Shown here: in pieces, positions 7,516 through 16,853 of the stretch
How the letters are laid out: each line of letters opens with the position of its first letter
Position numbering within the stretch: position 1 is the first letter of the stretch
Translations under genes and position numbers: made by a program
Assembly (NCBI RefSeq): GCF_000013385.1
Contig: NC_007760.1
Span: 4,686,001 to 4,750,000 of the forward strand
Direction of reading: 5' to 3'
DNA: 64,000 nt
From: Anaeromyxobacter dehalogenans 2CP-C
GTDB lineage: Bacteria > Myxococcota > Myxococcia > Myxococcales > Anaeromyxobacteraceae
The notes under the pieces: model-generated
Seen by the model: the letters and a program-made list of their open reading frames with translations, nothing else
Told to the model about the DNA's origin: nothing
The model's database searches: none

Positions 7516-9327
7516 CTACCGCCGCCGGCGCCGCAGCGCGCCCACCAGGCCGAGCAGCGCGAGCAGCCCGCCCGCGCCGCTGCCGCAGCCGTTCGCCGCG
7601 ACCACGCCGGCCTGCAACCCGCCGCCGCCGCCGACCGACCCGCCCCCCGTGCCGCTGCCGGGCGACCCGGGCGTGCCGCCGCCCAGCTCGACGATGCGCC
7701 GCGCGATCCGCTCGCGCGCGGCGAGCAGGTCGGCCGGGCTCACCTCGGCGTCGTAGGGGTGCGGGAACAGCGCGGCGGAGATCTCGCGCGCCAGCGCGCC
7801 GTCGCCCAGGTCGGTGAGCAGCTTCAGGTACTCGTAGTCCTCCATGCCCTCGCGGATCATCTTCAGGCGGATGGAGGCGACCGGGATCTGCGTGGTCCCG
7901 CCCACCTTCGCCGGCGTGCCCGGGTAGAACAGCGTCCCGTCGCCGTTGCCCGAGAAGTCCCACTGGTTCGCCCAGGGGTCGTGCGAGTACGCCATGGTGG
8001 TCTCGTAGTAGAGCTCGCCCGTCACCCGGTGGTTGAACGAGATCCACTCCATGGCGCGGTTGCGCACCGCCGACGCGTCGATCATGTAGCTCGGCCAGCC
8101 GGTGAAGTAGCGATCCGAGTCGCTGGGCGAGCCCATGTCCACGGTGCCCCCGCAGCCGTGGCTCATGCAGCTCTGGTACGTCCACACCTCGCGGCGCGGC
8201 GAGCCGGCCAGGAACGCGTCGTACGCGGCGCGCTGCGGCCCGGCGAACCGCTCGCCGGCGCGGTCGTCGAGGAAGTTCACCACCGGCACGAGCACGTCGA
8301 TGGCCGGGGTCACGCCGGCCGCGTCGGCCTGCTGGATGGTGGTGGTGACGAGCGTGCGCAGGGCCGGGGACACCGCGCGCGCCGAGGCGGCGCGCGCCGG
8401 GATGTCGCTCCAGGCGCACTGCAGCGGGGGCTCGTCGCAGGTGTACTGGAACAGCCGGTCGTCCCAGCCGCGCGACTGGAAGAAGCTCGCCCACGAGGCG
8501 TAGCCCGAGCTGCCGCCCAGGTACTCGACCGAGGTGGCCTGCGCCCCGGGGAGCGTCGCCGCCGAGGCGCCGTCGAACAGCGGGCCGAAGAAGCTGGCGA
8601 AGTGCGCGAGGTCGCGGTTGCCGTCGTCGATCCGCGAGAGCGTGATCCGGTGGTCGAGCGCGAGCTGGCCGTAGCGCGCCCGCAGCGCCGAGAGCGCGTC
8701 GCCGGAGACGCCGTGCGCCGTGTTGAGCGTGCCCCACGAGAGGCCGAACGCGCTCTTCAGCGACGCGGTGGACGGCAGCGTGAACGGCCAGACGGTGAGC
8801 GTCACCGGCACGGTGGCCTCGCCGCCGTCCCAGGTCACCCGGACCGAGCCGGCGTAGTCGCCCGCCGGCGCGTCGGGCGGCACGTGGAGCTCCACCCAGA
8901 TCGCCCGGCTCTCGCCCGCCGGGACGTCGAACGGGAAGGCGTTGCGGCGCTCGCCCGCCAGCTCGTCCACGTCCGGCACCAGCGCGTCGGGCCAGGGGCC
9001 GGTCCCCCCGTCGAGCGCCGAGGGGCTCGCGAGGTTGATGATCGCCTCGCGGTAGAGCCGGGCGGGGAGCGACGCCGGGCCGGTCAGCCCGGCGGTCGTG
9101 GCGCGGACGCCGGTGGCGGCGCCGGTGATCACCACCTGGAACGACTCGAACTCGTTGCGCGCGGCGGTCAGCGCGGCGCTGCCCTGCGCGCGCGCGGCGG
9201 CGGCGGGGCGGATCTTCTCGGTGGAGGTGGCCGTCCAGACCGAGGCGGCCTGGGCGGGGAGCGCGGCGACGAGCAGGGCGAGGACGGCGGCGAACGCGGC
9301 GGGGGCCGCGAGCGGGCGGAGCGTCAA
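7516..9327 (-). CDS. DUF4091 secreted protein with MYXO-CTERM-like tail
   Basis: A 603-residue exported protein. Residues 1-27 are a signal peptide ending ALPAQAAS. Residues about 150-180 form a beta-rich N-terminal domain ending in TLTVWPFTLP. The middle part looks like a glycoside-hydrolase-fold barrel. IRLKMIREGMEDYEYLKLL near residue 500 is the hallmark of DUF4091. The C-terminus has a Gly/Ser linker, one Cys in NGCGSGAGG, a hydrophobic stretch and a five-Arg tail, as in MYXO-CTERM surface-sorting signals. The start is TTG 9327, chosen because the signal peptide begins there and a GGAG lies 8 bases upstream. The nearest ATG is out of frame. Confidence 0.85.
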   Translation of the reverse strand: MTLRPLAAPAAFAAVLALLVAALPAQAASVWTATSTEKIRPAAAARAQGSAALTAARNEFESFQVVITGAATGVRATTAGLTGPASLPARLYREAIINLASPSALDGGTGPWPDALVPDVDELAGERRNAFPFDVPAGESRAIWVELHVPPDAPAGDYAGSVRVTWDGGEATVPVTLTVWPFTLPSTASLKSAFGLSWGTLNTAHGVSGDALSALRARYGQLALDHRITLSRIDDGNRDLAHFASFFGPLFDGASAATLPGAQATSVEYLGGSSGYASWASFFQSRGWDDRLFQYTCDEPPLQCAWSDIPARAASARAVSPALRTLVTTTIQQADAAGVTPAIDVLVPVVNFLDDRAGERFAGPQRAAYDAFLAGSPRREVWTYQSCMSHGCGGTVDMGSPSDSDRYFTGWPSYMIDASAVRNRAMEWISFNHRVTGELYYETTMAYSHDPWANQWDFSGNGDGTLFYPGTPAKVGGTTQIPVASIRLKMIREGMEDYEYLKLLTDLGDGALAREISAALFPHPYDAEVSPADLLAARERIARRIVELGGGTPGSPGSGTGGGSVGGGGGLQAGVVAANGCGSGAGGLLALLGLVGALRRRRR

Positions 9328-9581
9328 AGGAGGCTCTCCATGTAGGGACGCCGCCCCGATCAGCGTACAGCCTGCCTCCCGGCGTCTCGTTCAGGTGCTG
9401 ATCTGCCATGAGAGTCGGGGCCGGCACCACAGACGGGCGAGCAGGCGCCCGGTGGCGGGCGGGCCGGCGCGCGCCCGCCCGGCCGGACGCCGTGCACGCA
9501 CCGCGAGTGAATTGCCCGCGGGTGAACACGCCCCGGCGCGGCAAGCGCCGCCGCCGGGCGGAGGACCTAGCTTGCGGCCCG

Positions 9582-10724
9582 ATGCGCGTCCTCTACCTGC
9601 ACTACGGCCCGCAGTCCGGCGTCACCGCCGCCATCACCCGCAGCCTGGCGGGGGCCGGCGCCGAGGTGGTGGACGCGAACCCTGCCGAGGGGTTCCTGTA
9701 CCAGCTCCGCCCCGGCTGCCGGATCCCGAACGTCCGCCCCGCGGTGGTGCGCGCCGTCGCCGAGGCGATGCGCACGCACGGCCGGAGCTGGAAGCCGTAC
9801 TACTTCCACACCACCTTCGCGTTCGATCACCTCTCCGCGCGGGCCGGCGAGGCGGTCCGGCGCGCCCGGGCCGACGCGGTGCTGCAGGCGGGCGTGCTGT
9901 TCTCGCCGGGGCTCGCCCCGGAGGCGCCGTACCACCTGTACCTCGACCACACCCGCGCCATCGCCGAGCGTTACCCGCCGCTCGAGGGGCTCCCGCCGCC
10001 GGTGCCCTACGCGCCCGAGTGGCGCGCGCGCGAGGAGGCGGTGTACCGGGGCGCCGCCGGCATCTTCACGATGAGCGAGGCCGTGCGCGCCTCGCTCCTC
10101 GCCGACTACCGGGTGAGCCCGGCCCGGGTCCACGTGGTGGGCGCCGGCCCGAACGTCGAGCCCGGGCCGCGCGACCTGGGGCTGGCGCGCGAGCCGCTGG
10201 TGCTGTTCGTGGGCCGGAACTTCGTGCCGAAGGGCGGGCCGGAGCTGCTCGAGGCGTTCCGCGAGGTGCGCCGCGCCCACCCGAGTGCCCGCCTCGCGCT
10301 CGTGACCGGGCGCGCGCCGGCCGTGCTCCCGGAGGGCGTCACCGATCACGGCCTGCTCGGCAAGGAGGCGCTCGCCCGCCTGTACGCCACCGCGGCGGTG
10401 TTCGCGCTCCCCACCCTGCGCGAGGCCTTCGGCCTCTCCTTCCTCGAGGCGATGGCCTTCGAGCTGCCGGTGGTGGCGAGCCGGATCGAGGCCATCCCGG
10501 AGATCGTGGCCGACGGCGAGACCGGGCTGCTCGTGCCGCCGCGCGACCCGGCCGCCCTCGCGGCGGCCCTCGACGCGCTGCTCGCCGATCCGCCGCGCGC
10601 CCGCGCCATGGGCGCCGCCGGCCGCGCCCGCGCCGCGGCCCGCTTCGGCTGGACGCGCGCCGCCGCGCGCATGCTGGACGTGCTGCGGCCCGCGCCGGCC
10701 CTGGCGACGGGCCGGGGCGCGTGA
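9582..10724 (+). CDS. Glycosyltransferase family 4 (GT-B fold)
   Basis: A 380-residue glycosyltransferase. The N-terminal domain begins MRVLYLHYGPQSGVTAAI. The C-terminal Rossmann domain has LFVGRNFVPKGGPELLEAF near residue 210. PTLREAFGLSFLEAMAFE follows near residue 278, with the EX7E-type acidic residues used by GT4 retaining enzymes. Then come VVASRIEAIPEIV and NDP-sugar-binding GLLVPP. Acceptor and donor are unknown, presumably a surface polysaccharide. ATG 9582 gives the conserved beta-strand start. It is a clear paralogue of the gene at 19933-21177. Confidence 0.87.
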   Translation: MRVLYLHYGPQSGVTAAITRSLAGAGAEVVDANPAEGFLYQLRPGCRIPNVRPAVVRAVAEAMRTHGRSWKPYYFHTTFAFDHLSARAGEAVRRARADAVLQAGVLFSPGLAPEAPYHLYLDHTRAIAERYPPLEGLPPPVPYAPEWRAREEAVYRGAAGIFTMSEAVRASLLADYRVSPARVHVVGAGPNVEPGPRDLGLAREPLVLFVGRNFVPKGGPELLEAFREVRRAHPSARLALVTGRAPAVLPEGVTDHGLLGKEALARLYATAAVFALPTLREAFGLSFLEAMAFELPVVASRIEAIPEIVADGETGLLVPPRDPAALAAALDALLADPPRARAMGAAGRARAAARFGWTRAAARMLDVLRPAPALATGRGA

Positions 10725-10727
10725 GGG

Positions 10728-11387
10728 TCAGGGCGGCGGCTGGAGCGTGCGGACCTTCGCCACGAGGTCGGTGAACCAGTCCTGCACCGTGCCGCGCACG
10801 TCGTCGTGGTCCTGGTGGTACGCGTTCAGGTGGCAGACGAACTGGAGCGCGGTGACCCCGTCCCCGGCGTCGGTCGCGACGAGCGACCCGTCCTGCACCT
10901 CCACGTTCACGGTGCCGTGGATGCGCTGGTAGCGGAAGCCGATCACCTCCGGCGCCTCGACCGTGCCCACCAGCGGCCCGCCGCGGTAGGCGATCACCCA
11001 GTGCACCCGGAGGCCCGACGGGCCGGCCTCGTACCGGATCTCGAAGGAGAGCGGGTAGTCCGGCTCCACCGTGCCGGTGACGTGCCAGTCCGCCCCGTGG
11101 ATGCGGCTGGTGGCCGGATCCTGCAGCGCCTCCCAGACGACCGGGAGCGGCGCGTGCACGTACGCCGCGCCGTGGGCCCAGGACCACTCCGGCCCGTCGC
11201 CGTCCACGGTGACGAGCGTCTCCGGATGCGGGTCCCCCTCGACCGGCGCGGGGAAGCTCGCCTTGCAGTCCTCGAGCGGCTCGTAGCCGGCGGCCGGGTC
11301 GAAGGGCGTGTCGGTGTTCCCGCACCCGCGGCCGCACCCCGCGAGCGCGACCACTGCGGCGAGCGCGAGCCGGCGGATGGTGCGCAT
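10728..11387 (-). CDS. Lipoprotein with START/SRPBCC-like domain
   Basis: A 219-residue protein with a signal peptide and lipobox (VVALAGC), so membrane-anchored on the outside. The mature part has the order of an SRPBCC-type hydrophobic-pocket domain. It reads YVHAPLPVVWEALQDP near residue 80, WHVTGTVEPDYPLSFEIRYE in the middle, and a C-terminal helix GTVQDWFTDLVAKVRTL. This fold assignment is by pattern only. It converges with the glycosyltransferase gene, leaving three bases between stops. Ligand unknown. Confidence 0.72.
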   Translation of the reverse strand: MRTIRRLALAAVVALAGCGRGCGNTDTPFDPAAGYEPLEDCKASFPAPVEGDPHPETLVTVDGDGPEWSWAHGAAYVHAPLPVVWEALQDPATSRIHGADWHVTGTVEPDYPLSFEIRYEAGPSGLRVHWVIAYRGGPLVGTVEAPEVIGFRYQRIHGTVNVEVQDGSLVATDAGDGVTALQFVCHLNAYHQDHDDVRGTVQDWFTDLVAKVRTLQPPP

Positions 11388-11579
11388 CGCGACCTCCGCG
11401 GTCAGCGTAGCGCCGCCCGCGCGGGGCCGCCGCTGCCCTGCTTGCGCTCCACCTTCCGGGGCGCGCGCCGCCGACGCGGGCGGACGGGCGAACCCGGGAC
11501 GGCGGACCACGCGCGGTGCGTTGACGGGCCCGCGCCCGGGTGGTGCGCTTGCGGCGTCCATCTCACAGGGGGAACCACC

Positions 11580-12251
11580 GTGCGCACCACGCGAATCGCC
11601 CTCGCCCTCGCGGCGCTCGCCGCCGCCGGCTGCGGCTCCAGCAGCCACGACAGCGGGCCCACCGAGCTCACCGGCACCGTCCGCGGCCAGCCCTTCACCG
11701 TGGTGGAGGCGGCCTTCGCCGGGCCCGAGACCTCGAACGCCTGCACCATCGACATCCCGGGGCTCCCGGCGCCGGTCCCGTACGCGCCCTCGTCGGTGCT
11801 GCTCGGCTTCTCGAGGAGCCCGGGGCTGTGCCAGACGCTCACCACGCCCTGCGCCATGAAGAAGAGCTTCGGGCTGGTGGGCGGGCTGCTGGTCCACGCG
11901 CGCATCAGCCTCACCGGCGCCGACGTGACCGCCCCGCCGCTCGACGCCGCCGGGTACCCGGTGGTCGCCGACCCGGGCAACCTCACCCCGGACGCCACCG
12001 GCGCGGTGCGGGTCGGCATCTTCTCGGCGAACGAGACCGACGACGCCTGCGTGGACAAGGCGTCCATCGACGCGACGGGCACCGCCACGATCAGCGCGAT
12101 CTCGGCGAACGAGATCCGCGGCTCGCTCGACCTCACGTTCGAGGACGGCGGCAAGCTCGCGGGGCCGTTCGTGGCGACCCGGTGCGCCGTCACCTACGAC
12201 GCGTGCACCCCGGCGCCGCCGATCTGCAACGGCACGCCCACCTGCAACTGA
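11580..12251 (+). CDS. Hypothetical lipoprotein
   Basis: A 223-residue protein starting at GTG 11580 behind AGGGGGAA. The signal peptide ends in a lipobox (LAAAGC) followed by Ser/Gly, predicting an outer-membrane lipoprotein. The mature part is a beta-rich domain with four or more Cys, including NACTIDIP, LCQTLTTPC and the terminal CNGTPTCN, likely disulfide-bonded. I do not recognise a named family; proteins of this kind are abundant in myxobacteria. The next gene starts six bases after its stop and is probably co-transcribed. Confidence 0.72.
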   Translation: MRTTRIALALAALAAAGCGSSSHDSGPTELTGTVRGQPFTVVEAAFAGPETSNACTIDIPGLPAPVPYAPSSVLLGFSRSPGLCQTLTTPCAMKKSFGLVGGLLVHARISLTGADVTAPPLDAAGYPVVADPGNLTPDATGAVRVGIFSANETDDACVDKASIDATGTATISAISANEIRGSLDLTFEDGGKLAGPFVATRCAVTYDACTPAPPICNGTPTCN

Positions 12252-12257
12252 GCGCCC

Positions 12258-13124
12258 GTGATCGCGATCGCCGCCGCGCTCGCCCTCGCGCTCGCGCCGG
12301 CGAGCGCGGCGGGCGCGGAGCCCGGGCCGTTCCTGGGCGAGGGGACCCGCTACGCGGACCTCCCGGTGGTCCGGCGCGTCCTGCTCGACCTCGTGGCGAT
12401 CCCGGCCGACGCGCCGCGCTGGAGCGCGCCGGACGCGGCGGGGCTGGCGCTGGCGCTGGGATCGGGGCTGGCGCTCATGTGGCCCGCGCGCCCGTCGGCG
12501 GACGTGCGCCTCGACCGCTGGATCACCCGCGAGCTGAACCCGCACCTGCCGCTGGTCTGGAACGACGTGGTCCAGCCGGCGCTGTGGGGCGGGATCGCGG
12601 TGGGCGGGCTCGGGACGTGGTGGCTCGCGACCCGGCGCGGCGACGCGTACGTGGCGCAGGGCTGCTCGCTCATGGCGGAGGCGCTCACGGTGGCGCAGGC
12701 GTACCACGTGACGGTGAAGCTGCTCGTCGGGCGCGAGGGGCCGCGCGACGGCGACGGCGAGGGGCGCGTGCTCGGCCCGCGCGCCTCGCTCCGGCTCTAC
12801 CCCGCCGGCACGCCCTCCGGCCACGCCGCCACGCTCTACGCGCTGCTCTCCTCCGGCACCGCGTACTTCGAGCCGCCGCTCGCGGCGCAGCTCGGGCTGC
12901 ACGCGCTGGTGGGCGGGCTGGTGGCGTTCCACGTCGTGGACCACCGGCACTTCCTCTCCGACTCGCTGCTCGGCTCGGTGCTGGGTTGGTCGGTGGGGCG
13001 CTGGGTGGTGCTGCACCGGCGGTCGGGCCCGGACGCGCCGCGCTCGCGCGGGCCCTCGGCCCTCGCGCTCGTGCCCCTGCCGCTGCCGTCCGGCGGCGGG
13101 CTGGCGCTCGCCGGCGCGCTCTAG
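12258..13124 (+). CDS. PAP2-family phosphatase, membrane-associated
   Basis: A 288-residue protein. The N-terminus is a signal peptide (cleavage near ASAAGA). The three PAP2 signature blocks are visible in order: KLLVGREGPRD near residue 155, a variant of KX6RP; PSGHAATLYA near residue 189; and HVVDHRHFLSD near residue 226, with the catalytic His and Asp. It should remove phosphate from a lipid or polyprenyl phosphate at the periplasmic face. It lies upstream of flippase-type polysaccharide genes, consistent with a lipid-carrier recycling role, but that is inference. The GTG start follows the lipoprotein stop by six bases. Confidence 0.85.
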   Translation: MIAIAAALALALAPASAAGAEPGPFLGEGTRYADLPVVRRVLLDLVAIPADAPRWSAPDAAGLALALGSGLALMWPARPSADVRLDRWITRELNPHLPLVWNDVVQPALWGGIAVGGLGTWWLATRRGDAYVAQGCSLMAEALTVAQAYHVTVKLLVGREGPRDGDGEGRVLGPRASLRLYPAGTPSGHAATLYALLSSGTAYFEPPLAAQLGLHALVGGLVAFHVVDHRHFLSDSLLGSVLGWSVGRWVVLHRRSGPDAPRSRGPSALALVPLPLPSGGGLALAGAL

Positions 13125-13138
13125 TCCCCGTGCGGACC

Positions 13139-13496
13139 CGCTCATCCCGAGCGTGGGCCGGGCCCCTCGACTCCCGCTCATCCCGAGCGTAGGCCGGGCC
13201 CCTCGACTCCCGCTCATCCCGAGCGTAGGCCGGGCCCCTCGACTCCGGGCCGCTCCGCGGCCCTACGCTCGGGGTGAGCGAAACCACCAAGGCCCGGCCG
13301 GAGTCGAGGGACGCTCGGGGTGAGCGGAAACGATAGGGCCCGGCCGGAGTCGAGGGACGCTCGGGGTGAGCGGAAACGATAGGGCCCGGCCGGAGTCGAG
13401 GGACGCTCGGGGTGAGCGGAAACGATAGGGCCCGGCCGGAGTCGAGGGACGCTCGGGGTGAGCGGAAACGATCGAGGCCCGGCCGGAGTCGAGGGA
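13139..13496. repeat. Mirror-oriented intergenic repeat array (3 x 36 bp, 5 x 46-47 bp)
   Basis: The 469-base gene-free gap between the PAP2 and flippase genes is filled by repeats. Left side: three tandem 36-bp units at 13139-13174, 13175-13210 and 13211-13246, starting CGCTCATCCCGAGCGT and ending CCCCTCGACTCC. Centre: a hairpin at 13247-13263 (GGGCCGC-TCC-GCGGCCC). Right side, inverted orientation: five tandem units at 13266-13311, 13312-13357, 13358-13403, 13404-13449 (46 bp each) and 13450-13496 (47 bp), starting CGCTCGGGGTGAGCG and ending GGAGTCGAGGGA. The right-hand units carry GAAACGATAGGGCCCGGCC in the middle; the first and last are variants. No gene is supported inside the array. Confidence 0.92.
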
Positions 13497-13593
13497 CGCA
13501 GGATGAGCAGCTGCCCCGCGCGGGCGGTGCCGCCCGGGCCGGCACGCGCCGCGGGGCGGCGCGAGGCGCATCGTTCGGTGCGGAGGGAATGGC

Positions 13594-15075
13594 TTGCCCG
13601 ACTCGATCCTCGCCCGAGCGCGCCCGCTCATGGCTGCGCGCCTCGCCGGGGCCGCGCTCACGTTCGCGGTCCCGCTGGTGCTCGCGCGCGTCCTGGTGCC
13701 CGCCTCCTACGGGACGTTCAAGCAGGCCTGGCTGGTCTCCCAGACGCTCGCGCTCGTGCTTCCGCTCGGGCTCACCCAGAGCCTCTACTACTTCGTCCCG
13801 CGCGACCCCTCCCGCCGCGACCGCTACGTGGCGCAGACGGCGTGGGCGCTGCTCGCGGTGGGCGCCGCGGCGGCGCTGCTGCTGCTCCTGGCGCGGCCCT
13901 GGGTGGCGGCGCACTTCGACAACCCCGAGCTCACCCGCAACCTCCCCTGGGTGGCCGCCTTCACCGCGTTCACGGTGGCGGGCGCGCCGCTAGACGTGGC
14001 CTGGAACGCCACCGGGCGCATCGGCGCGGCGGCGCTGGCGCGGGTCGCCACCGAGGGCGGCCGCGGCGCCGCCATGGTGGCGGGGGCGCTCCTGTGGCGC
14101 TCGGTCGAGGGCGTGTTCGCCGGGATCGCGCTCGCCACCGCGGTGCGCGCCGCGCTCTCCCTGTGGCTCCTCGCCCGCCGGCACGGGCTGCGCGGCGATC
14201 TCGCGCTGCTCCGGCGGCAGGTGGCGTACGCGCTGCCGTTCGGGCTCGCGTTCGTGCTCATCGTGCCGCAGCAGCAGTGGCACCAGTACGCCGTCGCCGC
14301 CGCGGTGAGCGCGGCCGCGTTCGCGGTGTACAGCGTGGGGACGTTCCAGCTCCCGGTGGTGGACGTGCTGTACACGCCGGTGTCGGAGCTGCTGCAGATC
14401 GGGCTCGCCGAGCACGAGGGCGCCGGCCGGCCGCCGCGGGCCGGGCTGGCGCTGTTCCACGAGGCGGTGCTGCAGCTCTCCTTCGCGTTCGTGCCGCTGG
14501 CCGGCCTGCTCGCGGTGGCGGCGCCGGTGCTGGTGCCGTTCCTGTTCTCGCCCCGCTACGCCGCCGCCGTGCCGATCTTCCGGCTCGCCACCGGCTCGGT
14601 GCTGCTCGCGGCGCTGCCGCTCGACGGCGTGATGCGGGCCCGGGCGCAGAACCGGTTCATGCTCGCGCTCTCCGCCGCGAAGCTCGGCGCCACCGCCGCG
14701 CTGGTCGCGGGCGGCCTCGCGCTCCTCGGCCCCATCGGCGCGCTCGGCGGCTGGATCCTGGCCGAGGCGGCGGCGCGCGCCGCCATGCTCGCGCGCACCG
14801 CCGCGCTGTTCGAGGCCCCGCTCCGCCAGGCCCTGCCGGTCCGGGCGCTCGCCCGCCAGGTGGGCGCGACCGCCGTCGCCGCGCCCGCCGCCTGGGTGGC
14901 GCTGAACGCGCTCGGCGCGCCGCCGTTCTTCCGGCTGGCCGCCTGTGGCCTCGCGTTCGCGGCCGCCTACCTGGGCGTCTCGTGGGCGTTCGGCTGGCTG
15001 CCCGCCGGCTGGGTGGGCCTGTTCCGGGCGCGCCGGGCCGCCCGCGCCCCCGCGGCGCCCCCGGAGAGCGCGTGA
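13594..15075 (+). CDS. Polysaccharide flippase, Wzx/MATE-like (MOP superfamily)
   Basis: A 493-residue integral membrane protein with about 12-14 hydrophobic helices. The N-terminal pattern is RLAGAALTFAVPLVLARVL followed by SYGTFKQAWLV, typical of polysaccharide/O-antigen flippases. TQSLYYFVPRD near residue 62 and VAYALPFGLAFVLIV near residue 210 fit the MOP family. It would flip lipid-linked sugar units across the inner membrane. The start is TTG 13594 with GGAGG seven bases upstream; the closest ATG is out of frame. The next gene's GTG overlaps its stop by four bases. Confidence 0.83.
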   Translation: MPDSILARARPLMAARLAGAALTFAVPLVLARVLVPASYGTFKQAWLVSQTLALVLPLGLTQSLYYFVPRDPSRRDRYVAQTAWALLAVGAAAALLLLLARPWVAAHFDNPELTRNLPWVAAFTAFTVAGAPLDVAWNATGRIGAAALARVATEGGRGAAMVAGALLWRSVEGVFAGIALATAVRAALSLWLLARRHGLRGDLALLRRQVAYALPFGLAFVLIVPQQQWHQYAVAAAVSAAAFAVYSVGTFQLPVVDVLYTPVSELLQIGLAEHEGAGRPPRAGLALFHEAVLQLSFAFVPLAGLLAVAAPVLVPFLFSPRYAAAVPIFRLATGSVLLAALPLDGVMRARAQNRFMLALSAAKLGATAALVAGGLALLGPIGALGGWILAEAAARAAMLARTAALFEAPLRQALPVRALARQVGATAVAAPAAWVALNALGAPPFFRLAACGLAFAAAYLGVSWAFGWLPAGWVGLFRARRAARAPAAPPESA

Positions 15076-16853
15076 CGGCCGGGCGACGACGGGGTCCCGA
15101 CCCGAGCCCGGGGTCGCCGGGGCAGCCGGCGCTGCCCACGTCCCCTCGCATGCGGCCTCGCGCCCTCGCCGTCGTCGTGCCCGCCCTCCTGCTCGTGGCG
15201 CTCACGCTCGCACGCCTGCCCGCCGCCTGGGACAGCGGGAACGCGCTCAACCACGTGTCCGGCGCCTGGATGGCGCTCGCCGACGACCTCGCGCACGGCA
15301 CGTTCTACCGCCCGCTCGCCTCGCCGGAGCTGGGCTACGGCGGGACCCGCTTCTTCCCGCTCGCGTTCGCGCTGCACGCGGGGCTGCTGCGCCTGGGCGC
15401 GCCGCTGCTCGCCTCCGGCTACGCGCTCTCGCTCGCCGCCGGCGCGCTGCTCGTGCTCGGCGGCTTCCTCCTGGCGCGGCGCATGGGGCTGGCCCGCGCG
15501 CCCGCGGCCGCGTTCGCGGCGCTCGCGCTGGCGGGCTTCGCCGGGCAGCACGCGCTCTCGGCGGTCCGCGGCGACCTGCTCGCGGTGGCGCTCCAGGCGC
15601 TCGGCCTCGCCGCCACGCTCGCCGCGGATCCCGACGCCGACGCGCCGCCGCGCCCGCGCCGCGGCCGGCTCGCGCTCGCGGCGCTCTGCTTCGTGCTCGC
15701 GTTCGCGGCCAAGCCCACCGCGCTCACCGCCCCCGCCGCCGCGGTCGCCTGGCTGGCGCTGCGGCGCGCGCCCCGCGCCGCGCTGGGGCTCGCCGCCGCC
15801 ACCGCGGCCGGCGCCGCCACGGTGACGCTCGCCACCGACCTGCTCTCGCACGGCCGGTTCCTGTCGATCCTGGCCGCCTGCGCAGCGGGCGGCGCCGGGC
15901 CCGCCGACCTGCTCCGCGCGCCGCTCCGGCTCGTGCGGCTGTTCCTGGTGGAGGACCGCGCCGGGCTGGTGCTCGTCGTCGCGGCGGCCGTCGCGCTCCG
16001 CGCCGCCGCGCCGCGCGCCTGGGCCGGGTGGCGCGCGCCCGCCGCGGGCGGGCTCCTGCTGGCCGCGCTCTGGGTGGCGGCCGCCGCGCTCGGCCTGCTC
16101 GCGGTGCTCGCCTCCCCGGGCACCGGCGTGAACCACCTGCTCGAGCTGGAGGCGGCGGGCGCGTCGGCGCTCGCGGCCGCGGCGGGCTCCCGCGCCCGGT
16201 CGCGCCGTTCGTCGCCGTGGCCCGGCCTCGGCGCGCCGGCGGCGGCGCTGGCCGGGGCGCTGCTCGCCGGCGTCACGTGGCGCGTGGACGCGTCGAGCTC
16301 CCGGCTCGGCGAGCTGCGCGCGGTCGTCTCCGCCCTGCCGCCCGGCCCGGTCCTCTCCGAGGACCCGCTGCTCCCGCTCCTCGCGGGCGAGCGGCCGCTG
16401 CTGCTGGACGCGTGGATGCTGCGGCTGTCCTCCGCGCACGACCCCGCGCTGGCGCGCCCGCTGCTCGAGGCGCTCCGCGCCGGAGCGGTCCCGGCGGTGG
16501 TGCTGTTCCAGGACCTCGCGGACCCGGAGGCGGACGCCTGGTACGGCAGCGGCAACCTGGGCGCCGCGCCGGTCGCGGAGATCCGCGGCGCGTACCGCCG
16601 CGCGCTCTGGATCGGCCACTACCACGTCTACCAGCCGCTCGCGCCGGCCCCGCCGCGCGCGCCCGGCGGCGACGAACGCGTGGTGCTGGCCGGGCCGGTG
16701 CCCGCGCCGGCCTCGTCCGCCCCGCTGCCGGCGGTGCCGGCCGAGGCCCGCGCGCCCACCGCCCCGCCGCCCGCCGAGGGAACGGCGCGGCGCGCCGCGC
16801 GCCGCCCGGGCCCTGCGCCGCGCGGCGGCGAGGCGCGCGGCCCGGCGATGTGA
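15072..16853 (+). CDS. Multi-pass membrane protein, GT39/GT-C glycosyltransferase-like
   Basis: A protein of about 593 residues if GTG 15072 is used, which overlaps the flippase stop (GTGA) and has a GGAGAG just upstream. ATG 15150 is a shorter alternative lacking a Shine-Dalgarno site. About nine or ten hydrophobic helices are present. An early periplasmic-type loop holds LPAAWDSGNALNHVSGAW and YGGTRFFPLAFAL, resembling the acidic first loop of GT-C enzymes. The C-terminal part contains a soluble domain (PVLSEDPLLPLLAGERPLLLD) and a long Pro/Ala-rich tail of about 70 residues. A lipid-linked sugar transferase is the best guess. Confidence 0.68.
   Translation: MTAGRRRGPDPSPGSPGQPALPTSPRMRPRALAVVVPALLLVALTLARLPAAWDSGNALNHVSGAWMALADDLAHGTFYRPLASPELGYGGTRFFPLAFALHAGLLRLGAPLLASGYALSLAAGALLVLGGFLLARRMGLARAPAAAFAALALAGFAGQHALSAVRGDLLAVALQALGLAATLAADPDADAPPRPRRGRLALAALCFVLAFAAKPTALTAPAAAVAWLALRRAPRAALGLAAATAAGAATVTLATDLLSHGRFLSILAACAAGGAGPADLLRAPLRLVRLFLVEDRAGLVLVVAAAVALRAAAPRAWAGWRAPAAGGLLLAALWVAAAALGLLAVLASPGTGVNHLLELEAAGASALAAAAGSRARSRRSSPWPGLGAPAAALAGALLAGVTWRVDASSSRLGELRAVVSALPPGPVLSEDPLLPLLAGERPLLLDAWMLRLSSAHDPALARPLLEALRAGAVPAVVLFQDLADPEADAWYGSGNLGAAPVAEIRGAYRRALWIGHYHVYQPLAPAPPRAPGGDERVVLAGPVPAPASSAPLPAVPAEARAPTAPPPAEGTARRAARRPGPAPRGGEARGPAM

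Noticed and set aside
13139-13496. CRISPR array
   Set aside because: Units are directly tandem without unique spacers, and the two sides are inverted copies. There are no cas genes nearby.
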